This document shows, piece by piece, positions 26,946-40,552 of a stretch of DNA of 64,000 bases. The translations under genes were made by a program, and so were the position numbers. Position 1 is the first letter of the stretch, and each line of letters starts with the position of its first letter. The stretch is taken from positions 3,133,142 to 3,197,141 of the forward strand of contig NC_135565.1 in the NCBI RefSeq assembly GCF_964340395.1. The letters are read 5' to 3'. The notes beneath the pieces were generated by a model. That model saw only the letters and a list, made by a program, of their open reading frames with translations, had not been told where the DNA came from and did no database searches. This stretch comes from Glandiceps talaboti. Lineage: Eukaryota > Hemichordata > Enteropneusta > Spengelidae.

Positions 26946-29529
26946 TACAATACTAAAATGAATACTGTTACAACTTTTGACGAATGGTGTTTACGGGTAA
27001 ATAGACAATGAGCTTTCCTATGTGATGAAATCACCATCAAGTTAGACTTGTTTTGTTTATTCTGGCAAAAAGACAATAAAGAATTGTTATATCAAGCCGC
27101 ACTAATATATGTATAAATTAGTTGAATTGTACTCAGTTTAGCTACTTTTTAGAGAAATAAGCAAACATTACTAAAATTACATTTCTTGTATCGTAACACA
27201 TACATATGACCAATGCAACACAACGAACCAGTTCGCTATATTCAATATCAAAGTCTACGTTTCTATGCAGTTTGGTAAGAAATTTGTCCTATGATGTACA
27301 TCGTAGTATACATGATCATTTTGTTACCCTACCCATCCTACCCGACCCCACGTACACCACTTACAAATGCTGGTAGTCAAGTGTACATAATGATTAGGAA
27401 AGGATGTTACGTCATGACTACATTTGATGAATCTATTTGAATATTGCATCACTGCAATATAAAAATGGTAGTCATGATATTTGATGTGAAATATTCTGCT
27501 GTGTTGACTCATGTATAGCATTGAATGATGGTTGTGATTCGTATTTATGTTTATCTCTTGTCCACTTACATGTTTTTGTAAACAAAATAAAACAGTGGAG
27601 CCAAGATTCCTTTATGACATTACAATAAATCTGAAAATTTGGTATAAAACCACTACATTTAGTGAGTGAAATGGCCCTAAATTAATCATATACTGCAAAA
27701 GATTTAAGTTGTTAATCTTTGTCTACTTCAGAGTTTAGCCATCTTCTCATTGTTATGCAATCCTTCTCATTGCACTTGTCCAATTCTATAACATTGAGAA
27801 TACTTTGTCAGGAAAAACTTACAACTTCATTAAAACATTCCTCTCAATTATAGAGATAATAACTAGTAAATCTGTTAATATTAATTCATTTGACATGCAG
27901 TTGATATTTTCGAGGATTTGATGAACCTAACGTTAATGCTCGAGATAAAAGTATTCACGGTCATCTTCTGTCATTAAACTTAGCTGGCTTGGTCGTCTCT
28001 CTTTTACATCTACAATCATGCCAGTCTGTAACATTAGTGTTATGTTAAGGTGTATATGTACAACAATATAGTTTCTAATGGCCTGTAGTACCATATTGAT
28101 TATTTGATCCTACAAATCGTAGTCAAAATAATCGGATATTTTAAAATGTGATATTTTCAATTTAATTAAAACGTTACATTTACCATGATGTCATGATAAA
28201 GAGATGGAAGCCATGGATAGCTTTCAGACTACCCAGCCTACTACACATTTTATAGATTGTAAGTAAAATAACGAAATATTGCACAAAAGAGTAAAAATAT
28301 TTAGTATATACATTTTGACTAGTAATGTTACATTACATTATATTGTTATGCGACAAAAAACTGTAATGCATGGTGAAAAAGTGAACTTTTTAATTTTAAT
28401 AAAGATATTTTATGGTGGGATTATTCATCAATTTGTAATGGTCACGTGACAAATATTACGTCTGTGATTAGATCGCGTATATAATTGTACCAATGTAATA
28501 AGTATATTTGTAGCAGTTAATAGACAGATATAGTATCTTTTTTATCTCTCATTCCACGGACATTATCACAAACAACAGAAAGGTTCCTTGTCGGTAGTGA
28601 GACCACGACCTTAAACACGCCAGCCTTACAAAATTGACTAATTTGTGACAAACTTCAGGGATTTAAGCACAATTGATGCGATTAGGCGTGGAATGGAGAG
28701 GGCAGGTAATCGCAGCAGATCAACACATAGTTGAACTTTGTGAAACAGACAGTTAATTTCAAAAACCACTTGAAGTATTTGATTAGTGACGAGTACTGCT
28801 GCGATATTTATTATGTGAAAGGGAATTAAATAACTGACGTTCAGTAATGCGAGAAATGACCCGTGTAATTAGACGGGAACAGAGGCTTTTATGGCATCCA
28901 ACGGAGAGACAAGTGCCTCAAATAACAAAAATTAAACTCGAACACATTTACAAATATCTTAAAAATGTCATATATTAATGGTGTGATGAAGTTAGCGAGT
29001 ATATATAGATGAGGAGAAAATGAGATCAACCAGCAGAGCAACAGTATTCGATCAATCTGAAAAAGTGTAGGCTGTCAAAATCTACCGACATTGTCCGGTC
29101 ACAAGTTGAAACATACAACTTCTTATCTTAAAGTAAACACACCAACTTAATCCAAATAAACAATCCATTAAGCATAATTTGGTTTAAGATAAGTAATTAC
29201 TAACATAACTAATTAAGCTTAATTAACAAGAGGGCAGCTATCTACAGCTGTTTTGGCATGGATGGATTCTGGAGTCAACATGCGGGCTGGTCAGTGCACA
29301 GCCGAGTAACAACTCGTGATACAAGCTAGTTAAACAAACTGAAACTATTTAAATTGCCTATCGTTGCTTCGATACCATGTATCGCTCCAAAGTGCCAACA
29401 TTCTGGAAAGGAAAGCGTCAATTGCCTATGAGTAGGGTAGTTTATCACGAGTAGGGTAGTTTACTATGTCTCTTCACCCAGGCTTACTATATTCTCAAGA
29501 TTTCATTTGACCTGACAAGTCCCCCCCCC

Positions 29530-29664
29530 CACACACACGTGCATGCATGCATACATACATACATACATACATACATAGGTACATAGGTACATACATACAT
29601 ACATACATACATACATACATACATACATGCATACATGCATGCATGCATGCATGCATGCATGCAT

Positions 29665-29704
<40 letters not shown>

Positions 29705-29765
29705 ACATACATACATACATACATACATACATACATACATACATACATACATACATACATACATG
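29530..29765. repeat. (CATA)n with CATG and CA runs
   Basis: CATA tetramers interrupted by (GCAT)n at about 29628-29663 and (CA)n at about 29680-29702. Confidence 0.96.
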
Positions 29766-30266
29766 ATACATACATCGCCATATGTGTTTATCCGTAGGCT
29801 ACACAATATTGTTTTATTCGACTATTAACTTAAATTTGAATACAATGCAGATAACGAGTAATTGTTTATCTCCAGCTGTAGTCACACTATGTACCCACAT
29901 CCAATACATCGATATGCGCACACCAACATAAAATAATGTTGTTTGTGTTTTGTGAAGACATAAATTGACGGAAAGCTCAAAGGGATATGCACCAGAATGT
30001 TCCAATTTTGATCACAGTGACGAAGGCTATGCTTCACATTTCGTTTAACGTGTATGTCAGCAGGAGTACACGTGGAAATCGCTATCTGTAGGTAATAGCT
30101 TGTAATACTAGACACGTTCAATTGACATGCACGTCACAGGTGCCGGCAATGAAGCTATCCACTTAAATTAGAAAGGAGTATGTTGACCTATTGGGTCAAA
30201 ACATCTATCTTTCTCTCACTATTTTGCTATGTCACTTGTTCTAGAGATCGAAGCTCTATTCGCTCT

Positions 30267-30492
<226 letters not shown>

Positions 30493-30851
30493 TGAATGAA
30501 ACTCAAAATCTCGAGGTCGACAAATTTGATGTGTAGTTGTGAAAGCCACATTTGAATAGTTTGATCCCGACCGGTAAATCGTCTTAATAATATTTCTTGT
30601 CTACCAAACAGGAATCGTGGAACACAATAAAATCCAAGTAAAGCAGATTTGTCACCCTTTAATGCTAATAATTACATTATATTAATTGTATTCTGTCATG
30701 CCGAGTATAAATTACATTGACCAAGTGATATTGTTTGTGTTGCAGTGTCGAGTATTTACTGTGTACATGTATTTGGTTGGAGTCCTGTGTTGTTGCATTC
30801 TATTACGAAATTTAACATTTTTATTGTCATAAATAGTTTGTCATAAATAGT

Positions 30852-30992
30852 TTGTACATCACATCACATCACATCACATCACATCGCATCGCATCACGGC
30901 ACATCACATCACATCACATCACATCACATCACATCACATCACATCATATCACATCATTTCACATCACATCACATCACATCATATCACATCAA
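30852..30992. repeat. (ACATC)n pentanucleotide repeat
   Basis: About 28 pentamers with scattered substitutions. The complementary pentamer (GATGT)n forms a short tract at 19513-19538. Confidence 0.95.
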
Positions 30993-31519
30993 ATTTACAT
31001 TTTCCATATTCTCAACACCTACATGATACATCATATTCTAACGTCACAACTATTATTTTCACAACGTCAACTAAACGAGTATTGCAAAATGTCTTCTCAA
31101 ATTCTACCATTAAAAGAGTATAATCAGTGTACATAGTAAGGAGATATTACTTCACATAGATCAAGCAGATAAACAGTAGTTTATTTTGGCGTGCTTTGGC
31201 ACCAAGCAGCTTTTGACATTGCTGTAATGTAAATTGTTATTTCACGTTGAGAAGTTGGTCCGTGTCATGTTTGTACAAACCTGTCTTAATTGGGTTCGAA
31301 TTGTCATCATTAGGAACAGTAGCCTTTACGGAGAAACCACATTAGTCAATTAATTAATGTACTGGAGCTAAGATGACTTTTCTATTTTGTTCTGTAAATT
31401 ACTGTTATTTTATCGCATTTGTAATACCTCATTTGTGTCCGTATTAAAAATCCCGACTTTTTGTTAGAAAGCCACGAAACTGTTGAATGGAATATAGTTT
31501 GACCATGGAGTTATATCGT

Positions 31520-31700
31520 TGCTGTTTGTTACAATATAGTATAGAGTTGAGTTACTGTGAGTTACACTATAGTATAGAGTTTTAGAGTTACTGTTAGTTA
31601 GAATTTTAGTATAGAGTTTTAGAGTTACTGTTAGTTAGAATATAGTATAAAGTTTTAGAGTTACTGTTAGTTAGAATATAATATAGAGTTTTAGAGTTAT
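31520..31700. repeat. 37-bp tandem repeat (4-5 units)
   Basis: Unit with TATAGAGTTTTAGAGTTACT and GTTAGTTAGAATATAG; the first copy is degenerate. Confidence 0.85.
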
Positions 31701-33228
31701 TGTTGGGTACTTTAGCGTTTTAGAGTTTTACAAAGAAGTGCATTTTGACGAAATGAAGTCAGACTGAAATTTGTAACTGAGGCCTTATTTTGGTTAAAAC
31801 CTTTCTTCAAAATATGGATACATCAGACGAACTAAAATATTCTAAAGCCAGTCATCTCATCAGAACAGCGTGGTAAAGGACTGCCTGTGTATTTGCATGT
31901 TGATATGGTGTTTTTATTATAAGTTTGTTCTCCAAAGGCTATGTCACTGTAGATGACACATAGTTGTACCATTTGTTTGACATATTTCAACATGTTATGT
32001 CCGCATAGAGTGAGCAAAAAAAAAATTTAAAAAAAAAACTTAACACAAAACCCCATAAAGTTGGACCACAACATATTGGACCACAACAACGAATTCTACC
32101 GGACTGTGTGCCTATTGTGTGAATACAATATATAATCAACTTTATACATATGAAAAGCTGTCTGTTTTATCTATGCTGTTCGCGAGAGAAAACGTTTTTG
32201 GTATTGGTTTTGACTGTTAAATAGTTTGGGAGATCTCAACACTATTTCGCTATATTCAAGTGTCCAATGATCTTTGTGTACGAAAACCTTAGAGTTGGAG
32301 GTACTGTGTCACATTTCTATTGTCTGTGCTTTTGTGAAACGTTGCCATTACAAACCACTTTGTAACGAAGTCTAACATGACATGCATACAGCGATAGATT
32401 GGGCCAACAGTACGACGTACGTTGCAGGTAATTATGTTAGTTGTTGGGGAGCATGTACCTTTTGTCACATACACGTCACAGGAAGTATGGAATGAAACAC
32501 AACTTACTGTACTGTATGATATGAGTTGTCGAATTAATTAAAACATGTTAAAGTTCGTGTAATATCTCTCATCACGAAGTCCAGTAAATATTGGACACAA
32601 TAATCAAACTATTATCTTTATTCATACGGTAAAAACGAAAATCAACCATTAGGCCCTCGCTACCAAACAAATCGATCGCTCTTCCATTTCAATGCATGTC
32701 TTTTTTCATATTTGAATAATCCATTAACACAATTATTGACTAAAATTAATTAAGATAACAGAAAAAAATGCACAAAAATACAATGTCAACCCTCCATGTT
32801 TTGGCGGGAAAGTCGGCAGCGGACCGCCTTCTGCACCGATCAGTGACCCGTAACAAATTGTAATTCTTCAAAAGTGAAGAAAACATGGATTGGTTGATAG
32901 GGTCAGACTGAACGAGTCCCATCTGACCAGCAACAGCTAGGGAAAATTTAATGAACCCAATCCCTCGAGTACCGAGGTTTACACTCTAGCTTCAGAGGTG
33001 AGATCGGGAAGGGTGACCCATTCGATCGGTCAAATCTGACCCTGTAGATCCCAACGATTGTTGATTGAAACCGCCAAAGATAGAATGATCGTCGATTTCA
33101 AAGTGGCACGGTTGTAATCCCTGGCATATTCTTAATGTCATTATGTCAGTGAATCTATTCACGATTTGAAAAAAAATAACTTAAAAAAATATTTACCAAA
33201 CTGGGATTTTGAAATACATTTCGTATTA

Positions 33229-33230
33229 TT

Positions 33231-33262
<32 letters not shown>

Positions 33263-33362
33263 TGTATGTGTGTATGTATGTATGTATGTATGTGTGTGTG
33301 TGTACATGTACACGTGTGAGTGTTTTGTTTGTTTGTTTGTTTGTTTGTTTGTTTGTTTGTTT
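33229..33362. repeat. (TATG)n-(TG)n-(GTTT)n microsatellite
   Basis: Three neighbouring tracts separated by a short GTACATGTACACGTG segment. An (AAATC)n tract, possibly a retroposon tail, lies at 33539-33564. Confidence 0.95.
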
Positions 33363-34221
33363 GAATTTATTTATTCCAGACCCAAATGGCAATAAGTTCT
33401 GCCTAACTATTTATATCAAATTATATAATCTATTTCATTTTCATTTTTGTTCATTTTTATTTTATTCATTCCTCATTTATTGTTTAATTTTATTATTTTA
33501 TTATTTTATTAAAATGTTTGGCCATTGCGTCAACAACAAATCAAATCAAATCAAATCAAATCAAACTGACAGGTTAATATTGTTATAACGAAACATTTCT
33601 AAGTCTATTTTTCACATCTTGTCATAGTAAAGTGTTATTCCAGCATGTGTACAACAGACTAGCTTATTGTAGTCCGTTTTACCAACGGTGACGATATCGA
33701 TAGAGGTCGAGGATGTTACACCACCGGACAAGACGTTCTATTCAACTACGGTTTACTCGAGTGGGTTTCTCCGGAGATCGTCTGTATAATCAAACTGTAA
33801 GCTCAGACCAATAAATAAGGATATCTGAGATACGATGAAGAACAAGTAGACGATCGCAACTTGAAAAAATAAACCTCTCTCATGTTCTCTGTCACGTAGA
33901 GAATGGTCGGCGAAAAGGAGAGAAACGAAATCGCGGTGTTCAGAATTTCTCGACGATATGCAAATTATAGATTGTTGATGTAAGGGTCATAAGTAGAAAC
34001 AAACAAGGTGCCTGGCGTTTAAGTGATTTTAATTCAGAATTATTCCGAGATCCCATGTGGTTTAATGAATTTTAATCCCGTGTCGTGAATATTTTACACA
34101 ATGATGATGTGCTTGTAACACTTTTATGACTTTAGACATTATTATACGGGGTCCACAAATAACACTTGACGTGTTTTCAGCACTGCAAACTTTGTCTGCA
34201 ACCGTACGTATATATATACTA

Positions 34222-34313
<92 letters not shown>

Positions 34314-34392
34314 ATACACTCTAATTCAGTGTAAGAGGTAAATCATAAACTGAAGGAAAAGCGCTCAATACTGAGAAGTAGAGCTGTATCAC

Positions 34393-34441
34393 ACAAAATA
34401 CACAAGTTATGGTACGGAGCCGTACCATAACTTGTGTATTT

Positions 34442-34444
<3 letters not shown>
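34393..34444. repeat. 25-bp perfect inverted repeat with 2-bp spacer
   Basis: Arms ACAAAATACACAAGTTATGG plus TACGG and its exact complement, spacer AG, abutting a (TA)n tract (34445-34506). Confidence 0.95.
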
Positions 34445-34506
<62 letters not shown>

Positions 34507-34511
<5 letters not shown>

Positions 34512-35575
34512 GCTGATGCTTAAACTATACACATATGGATTTGGAGGGTCTCTGTTAAAATGGATCGATGACTTTTTATCCAACATACATCAGCGTGTTG
34601 TCGAGAACAATATTTAGTATTCGAGCTGGTTCCCAGTGGTAAGTGGTATACCCCAAGGCAGTGTACTCGGGCCAGTATTATTCGTTATCTTTATTTACAT
34701 GTACCTGGTGTAGTAAAGTCTGTATACAAACTCTTCGCAGCCAATACGAAATTGTACAAGTTTTTATTTTAATGAAGCCAATCATATGGAGCTTCAGAAT
34801 GACATTTTTAGTTTATGTAAGTGGTCGCAGAACTGGTTATTGAAATTTCAGACAAATAAGTGTAATTCAGTACAGTATGCCAAGAAGGAGCAATGTGATA
34901 GTGTATACAGTATGTATAATCTAGATGGTAGAGCGGTTACTCTTGAAATGGCAACAGAAGAAAGAGATTTTGGTGTTTTGTTCCAGGACAATCTTAAATT
35001 TAGAGTGTATAATAGTCAACTTGTAAACCAAGCAAACAGGATGTGTGGACTAATCAGGCGCTGCTTCAGTCATCTAGATCAAGAAACATTTATTTAACTC
35101 CATAAAGCATTGGTAAGACCTCAACTTGATTATGGAGACAGTGTATGGTATCCGACAACAAAAAAGGGAAACAGAGCAATAGAAAATGTACACAGAAGTA
35201 CTCGCTGTATCAACGATCTACGCCATTTATCGTATGAGGAGAGGTTATCGCTGCTTAATTTGCCAACTCTCGAGTATAGAAGACGGAAGGGGGAGATATG
35301 ATACAAATTTATAAAATAATGCACAATTTATGTAACATTGATCACTCAATATTCTTCGAGATTTCAACATCTAGAACCAGAGGACATAAGTGGAAGTTAT
35401 CGAAACCCCGATGCCACAGATCAATGCGCCAACCGTCATTCTCTGTTCGTGTTGTAAACGACTGGAATTCACTCCCTTAGTACATCATAGACAGTGATAG
35501 TGTAAATTCACTCAAGTCAAGTCTGAATAAACTGTGGTCATACTATCGATTTGACACGTCTACCATTTATTAACT
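34507..35575 (+). pseudogene. Decayed non-LTR reverse transcriptase (LINE remnant)
   Basis: Seen across several frames: LLKWIDDFLSN, then an in-frame TAG at 34615, VVSGIPQGSVLGPVLF, and VYKLFAANTKLYK where the active site should read FADD (GCC AAT at 34740-34745 replaces the two catalytic Asp codons). ELQNDIFSLCKWSQNWLLKF, VRPQLDYGDSVWYP and a C-terminal NDWNSLP follow. More stops occur downstream (35094, 35479 and others). It is flanked by (TA)n and by a short repeat at both sides (about 34158-34210 and 35747-35800). It is inactive and lies in the large Alx intron. Confidence 0.85.
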
Positions 35576-37129
35576 GAACACTGATTGTGTATTTTGTGGA
35601 TACTTTGCAATGCTGGACATTATTTAATATTGTATTATATTATAATGTTTGTATTGGTGAGGACAAACAAGCCGTATTGGGCTCATTCATTTCCCCAAAG
35701 ATTCCAGTAATCATTCCAGTAATCATACATGTATATATGGACACAGTACATCATTTGACATGCAATCGGCATTGCAAACTTTGCCTGAAACCGCATATAT
35801 ATATATATGTGTATGTATATATATCCATGGCGCACACTGACAAGTAGTTTTAAACTATTGTTTATGATTTATTTTGTTTCCAACCAATGTTACATGTAAG
35901 TATTATCCACTTGTACAAGTTTCCCTACATTCTGCTATATTGTAAACAATTTGGGTATCATATCACTTCTGTGCGTGACTATTGGGCTATGTTGCTGTAA
36001 TTGTGTTTTGATATTTTGATTTGGTAAACCATATAGTTTGTTTAGGATTAACCAGACGTCTCCCATTGTATTATACGAGTTATCATATTTGCTAATTCTA
36101 TTCTGGTGTCAACGAATAACATTTATATCAAAACCGTTTTTGTTCTTGTTGTCAGTTGAATTGCAATGTTGCTACAAATGAAATGAGTATTCGAAGTCAA
36201 TATTACATACATATATATACATAATCTCCCTAGATATTTTAAAGACAATACTCAAGTCTTGTATGGTGCATTTAGCGTGTCCACATTTTGAAAGTGCACT
36301 ATATTTTGCATATTAACATCTAATTACATCTATTTTTCATACTGAGACACTGGAAAGTAGAAATAGTAAATGTTTTGGGTCATTCAATGTTAAGTCTTCA
36401 TTGTTAGCATACACATTTGCTTTTGTGTGAGGTATTTAGAGTGAGTGGTCACCCCAAGGGGCTATGTTTCAATCCCTGGCCATCGCGCTGGCCATCACAT
36501 TAGTATTTTCTTATTAGTGGACCCAAAGTGAATCATTGATCAACATTTTCTTTAGTTCTGCCAGATAACTGTTTTTTTTTCACACCTACTTTTAAACTAA
36601 CCCGAAGTGTTCTAAACGATGATGTGATAAATCTACGTGTTGTATGTCAACTTATGCCTTTATTCCGACGATTTGTCATATTTTCATGTACATGTATACG
36701 TGTAGACAAACCACTGGAGAGCTTCATAGGTTTATCATAGTGCAAGACCCAACCATTAGAGTTGATGTAGTTACTTATCTATTCTAAAATATCCAACACG
36801 ATAGTCAACCTTGTCAATACGTTTCACTCATTTTCTTAGGCAAACGATGACAGCCTCTTACAATATATCCCATAACATAAACAATGGTCTGGTTTGAGAG
36901 AATCATGTAAGTATGTCTTAACCACGGCACTTGTTCAAAGAGCTCGATAAAAACAGTGATACCACATGGTGGCAAACATCATTAATTAAACAAGGTTTAA
37001 GTTTATTTGTGACACCAATAAAACCAGAGCTTTGGTGATTTACGAATACAACAAGACGCATCAGTGCTGGAAGGGTTCATGTTATAGCACAAAATATCAT
37101 TTAGCAAGTCCGAAAAAGTGCGAGAGCTA

Positions 37130-37249
37130 GCTGAGAAAGGATGATTATTATCCGAGTCCTACTCGAACTGATCGGTTACTTTTAAACTCGCTGAGAAAGG
37201 ATGATTATTATCCAAGTCCTACTCGAACTGATCGGTTACTTTTAAACTC
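37130..37249. repeat. 60-bp tandem duplication
   Basis: Two consecutive 60-bp copies starting GCTGAGAAAGGATGATTATT and differing at one base (CCGAG versus CCAAG), 360 bp before the 51-bp array. This indicates a very recent duplication. Confidence 0.9.
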
Positions 37250-37612
37250 GCTCCCAAATGACAGTCTTTTTAATTACGTAAAATACTCAATTATTTCACA
37301 AGGTTTCCAACAGAAAATTCTGATACAATGTCAATTTAATTATTTTACCACTTTTATCGGATTTATTTGCATCTGCTAACCGTAGCGAAAACATCGACTC
37401 ACTACACAGTTTATAATAATTGTGTTGAAAGATTTTAGCGGTAAAACACAATAAACAGCAATTTGAATGCGTTTTTTGGTGACATTTCAACCGCCGTGTT
37501 TATCATATTCTTTACATTCGCAATGTGCAACAATACGGTAAAACGAACTTTGTTCAGGAAAATTATCATATAATTATTGTACGTCCCTGGCCATATAGTG
37601 TAAGACACGTCT

Positions 37613-40165
37613 TTAAAATTGACTACCACTATATTGTACTTGGAGAGAGACAAGTTTGAGTTGCATAAATTGACTACCACTATATTGTACTTGGAAAGAG
37701 ACAAGTTTGAGTTGCATAAATTGACTACCACTATATTGTACTTGGAGAGAGACAAGTTTGAGTTGCATAAATTGACTACTACTATATTGTACTTGGAGAG
37801 AGACAAGTTTGAGTTGCATAAATTGACTACTACTATATTGTACTTGGAGAGAGACAAGTTTGAGTTGCATAAATTGACTACTACTATATTGTACTTGGAG
37901 AGAGACAAGTTTGAGTTGCATAAATTGACTACCACTATATTGTACTTGGAAAGAGACAAGTTTGAGTTGCATAAATTGACTACCACTATATTGTACTTGG
38001 AGAGAGACAAGTTTGAGTTGCATAAATTGACTACCACTATATTGTACTTGGAGAGAGACAAGTTTGAGTTGCATAAATTGACTACTACTATATTGTACTT
38101 GGACAGAGACAAGTTTGAGTTGCATAAATTGACTACCACTATATTGTACTTGGAGACAGACAAGTTTGAGTTGCATAAATTGACTACCACTATATTGTAC
38201 TTGGAGAGAGACAAGTTTGAGTTGCATAAATTGACTACTACTATATTGTACTTGGAGAGAGACAAGTTTGAGTTGCATAAATTGACTACTACTATATTGT
38301 ACTTGGAGAGAGACAAGTTTGAGTTGCATAAATTGACTACTACTATATTGAGAGAGACAAGTTTGAGTTGCATAAATTGACTACCACTATATTGTACTTG
38401 GAGAGAGACAAGTTTGAGTTGCATAAATTGACTACTACTATATTGTACTTGGAGAGAGACAAGTCTGAGTTGCATAAATTGACTACCACTATATTGTACT
38501 TGGAGAGAGACAAGTTTGAGTTGCATAAATTGACTACTACTATATTGTACTTGAAGAGAGACAAGTTTGAGTTGCATAAATTGACTACCACTATATTGTA
38601 CTTGGAGAGAGACAAGTTTGAGTCGCATAAATTGACTACTACTATATTGTACTTGGAGAGAGCCAAGTTTGAGTTGCATAAATTGACTACCACTATATTG
38701 TACTTGAAGAGAGACAAGTTTGAGTTGTATAAATTGACTACCACTATATTGTACTTGGAGAGAGACAAGTCTGAGTTGCATAAATTGACTACTACTATAT
38801 TGTACTTGGAGAGAGACAAGTTTGAGTTGCATAAATTGACTACTACTATATTGTACTTGGAGAGAGACAAGTTTGAGTTGCATAAATTGACTACTACTAT
38901 ATTGTACTTGGAGAGAGACAAGTTTGAGTTGCATAAATTGACTACCACTATATTGTACTTGGAGAGAGACAAGTTTGAGTTGCATAAATTGACTACCACT
39001 ATATTGTACTTGGAGAGAGACAAGTTTGAGTTGCATAAATTGACTACTACTATATTGTACTTGGAGAGAGACAAGTTTGAGTTGCATAAATTGACTACTA
39101 CTATATTGTACTTGGAGAGAGACAAGTTTGAGTTGCATAAATTGACTACTACTATATTGTACTTGGAGAGAGACAAGTTTGAGTTGCATAAATTGACTAC
39201 TACTATATTGTACTTGGAGAGAGACAAGTTTGAGTTGCATAAATTGACTACCACTATATTGTACTTGGAGAGAGACAAGTTTGAGTTGCATAAATTGACT
39301 ACCACTATATTGTACTTGGAGAGAGACAAGTTTGAGTTGCATAAATTGACTACTACTATATTGTACTTGGAGAGAGACAAGTTTGAGTTGCATAAATTGA
39401 CTACCACTATATTGTACTTGGAGAGAGACAAGTTTGAGTCGCATAAATTGACTACTACTATATTGTACTTGGAGAGAGACAAGTTTGAGTTGCATAAATT
39501 GACTACTACTATATTGTACTTGGAGAGAGACAAGTTTGAGTTGCATAAATTGACTACCACTATATTGTACTTGGAGAGAGACAAGTTTGAGTTGCATAAA
39601 TTGACTACCACTATATTGTACTTGGAAAGAGACAAGTTTGAGTTGCATAAATTGACTACTACTATATTGTACTTGGAGAGAGACAAGTTTGAGTTGCATA
39701 AATTGACTACTACTATATTGTACTTGGAGAGAGACAAGTTTGAGTTGCATAAATTGACTACTACTATATTGTACTTGGAAAGAGACAAGTTTGAGTTGCA
39801 TAAATTGACTACCACTATATTGTACTTGGAGAGAGACAAGTTTGAGTTGCATAAATTGACTACTACTATATTGTACTTGTAGAGAGACAAGTTTGAGTTG
39901 CATAAATTGACTACTACTATATTGTACTTGGAGAGAGAAAGTCTGAGTTGCATAAATTGACTCCCACTATATTGTACTTGGAGAGAGACAAGTTTGAGTT
40001 GCATAAATTGACTACTACTATATTGTACTTGGAAAGAGACAAGTTTGAGTTGCATAAATTGACTCCCACTATATTGTACTTGGAGAGAGACAAGTTTGAG
40101 TTGCATAAATTGACTACTACTATATTGTACTTGGAGAGAGACAAGTTTGAGTTGCATAAATTGAC
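37613..40165. repeat. 51-bp minisatellite (about 50 units)
   Basis: The unit contains TTGTACTTGGAGAGAGACAA and TTTGAGTTGCATAAATTGAC. The 51-bp period is 17 codons, so several frames on both strands stay open for hundreds of codons. A 7-bp deletion (about 38350), a 1-bp deletion (about 39938) and a TAG in the plus frame (about 39881) break them. Located in the Alx intron. Confidence 0.96.
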
Positions 40166-40449
40166 ATTCTGTGGTAACGTTATAGTGTGTTGACATCTAG
40201 AACACTTAATGTATGAAATGTGAATCAGTTGAATACTGCTAATTTAGTGTAATTGGACACACACTTCAATAATTTCTGAGTGATTGTAACTTTTCCTTGC
40301 GGCACTATTGAAAGTTTTTAATTGTTTTATTTGGACTTAGGTTTGGTGCTAGAAGGTAAGAAGGAGTAAGATCACCATTAGTGCGTATAACGTTGCTACG
40401 GTTTGGGTCATGCATCGAATAAAAGCGTTCTTCCTTCAGTTGTATTTAT

Positions 40450-40496
40450 TTATTTATGTATGTATGTATGTATGTATGTATGTATGTATGTATGTA

Positions 40497-40536
<40 letters not shown>

Positions 40537-40552
40537 TTTGTTTGTTTGTTTG
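40450..40552. repeat. (TATG)n-(TG)n-(TTTG)n microsatellite
   Basis: Same order of three tracts as at 33229-33362. Confidence 0.95.

Noticed and set aside
32814-33060. Possible inverted repeat around GGGTCAGACT / AATCTGACCC
   Set aside because: Only about 9-10 bp match, with no clear ends or duplication.
36436-36478. tRNA-like segment with A-box-like GAGTGAGTGG and B-box-like GTTTCAATCCC
   Set aside because: Boxes are imperfect, no cloverleaf with acceptor stem could be drawn, and there is no tail; at most a faint tRNA-derived SINE relic.
37435-40196. Open frames of 238-822 codons on both strands as genes for repetitive proteins
   Set aside because: They follow from a 51-bp tandem repeat, are open on both strands at once, change frame at two indels, and lack splice or start context.
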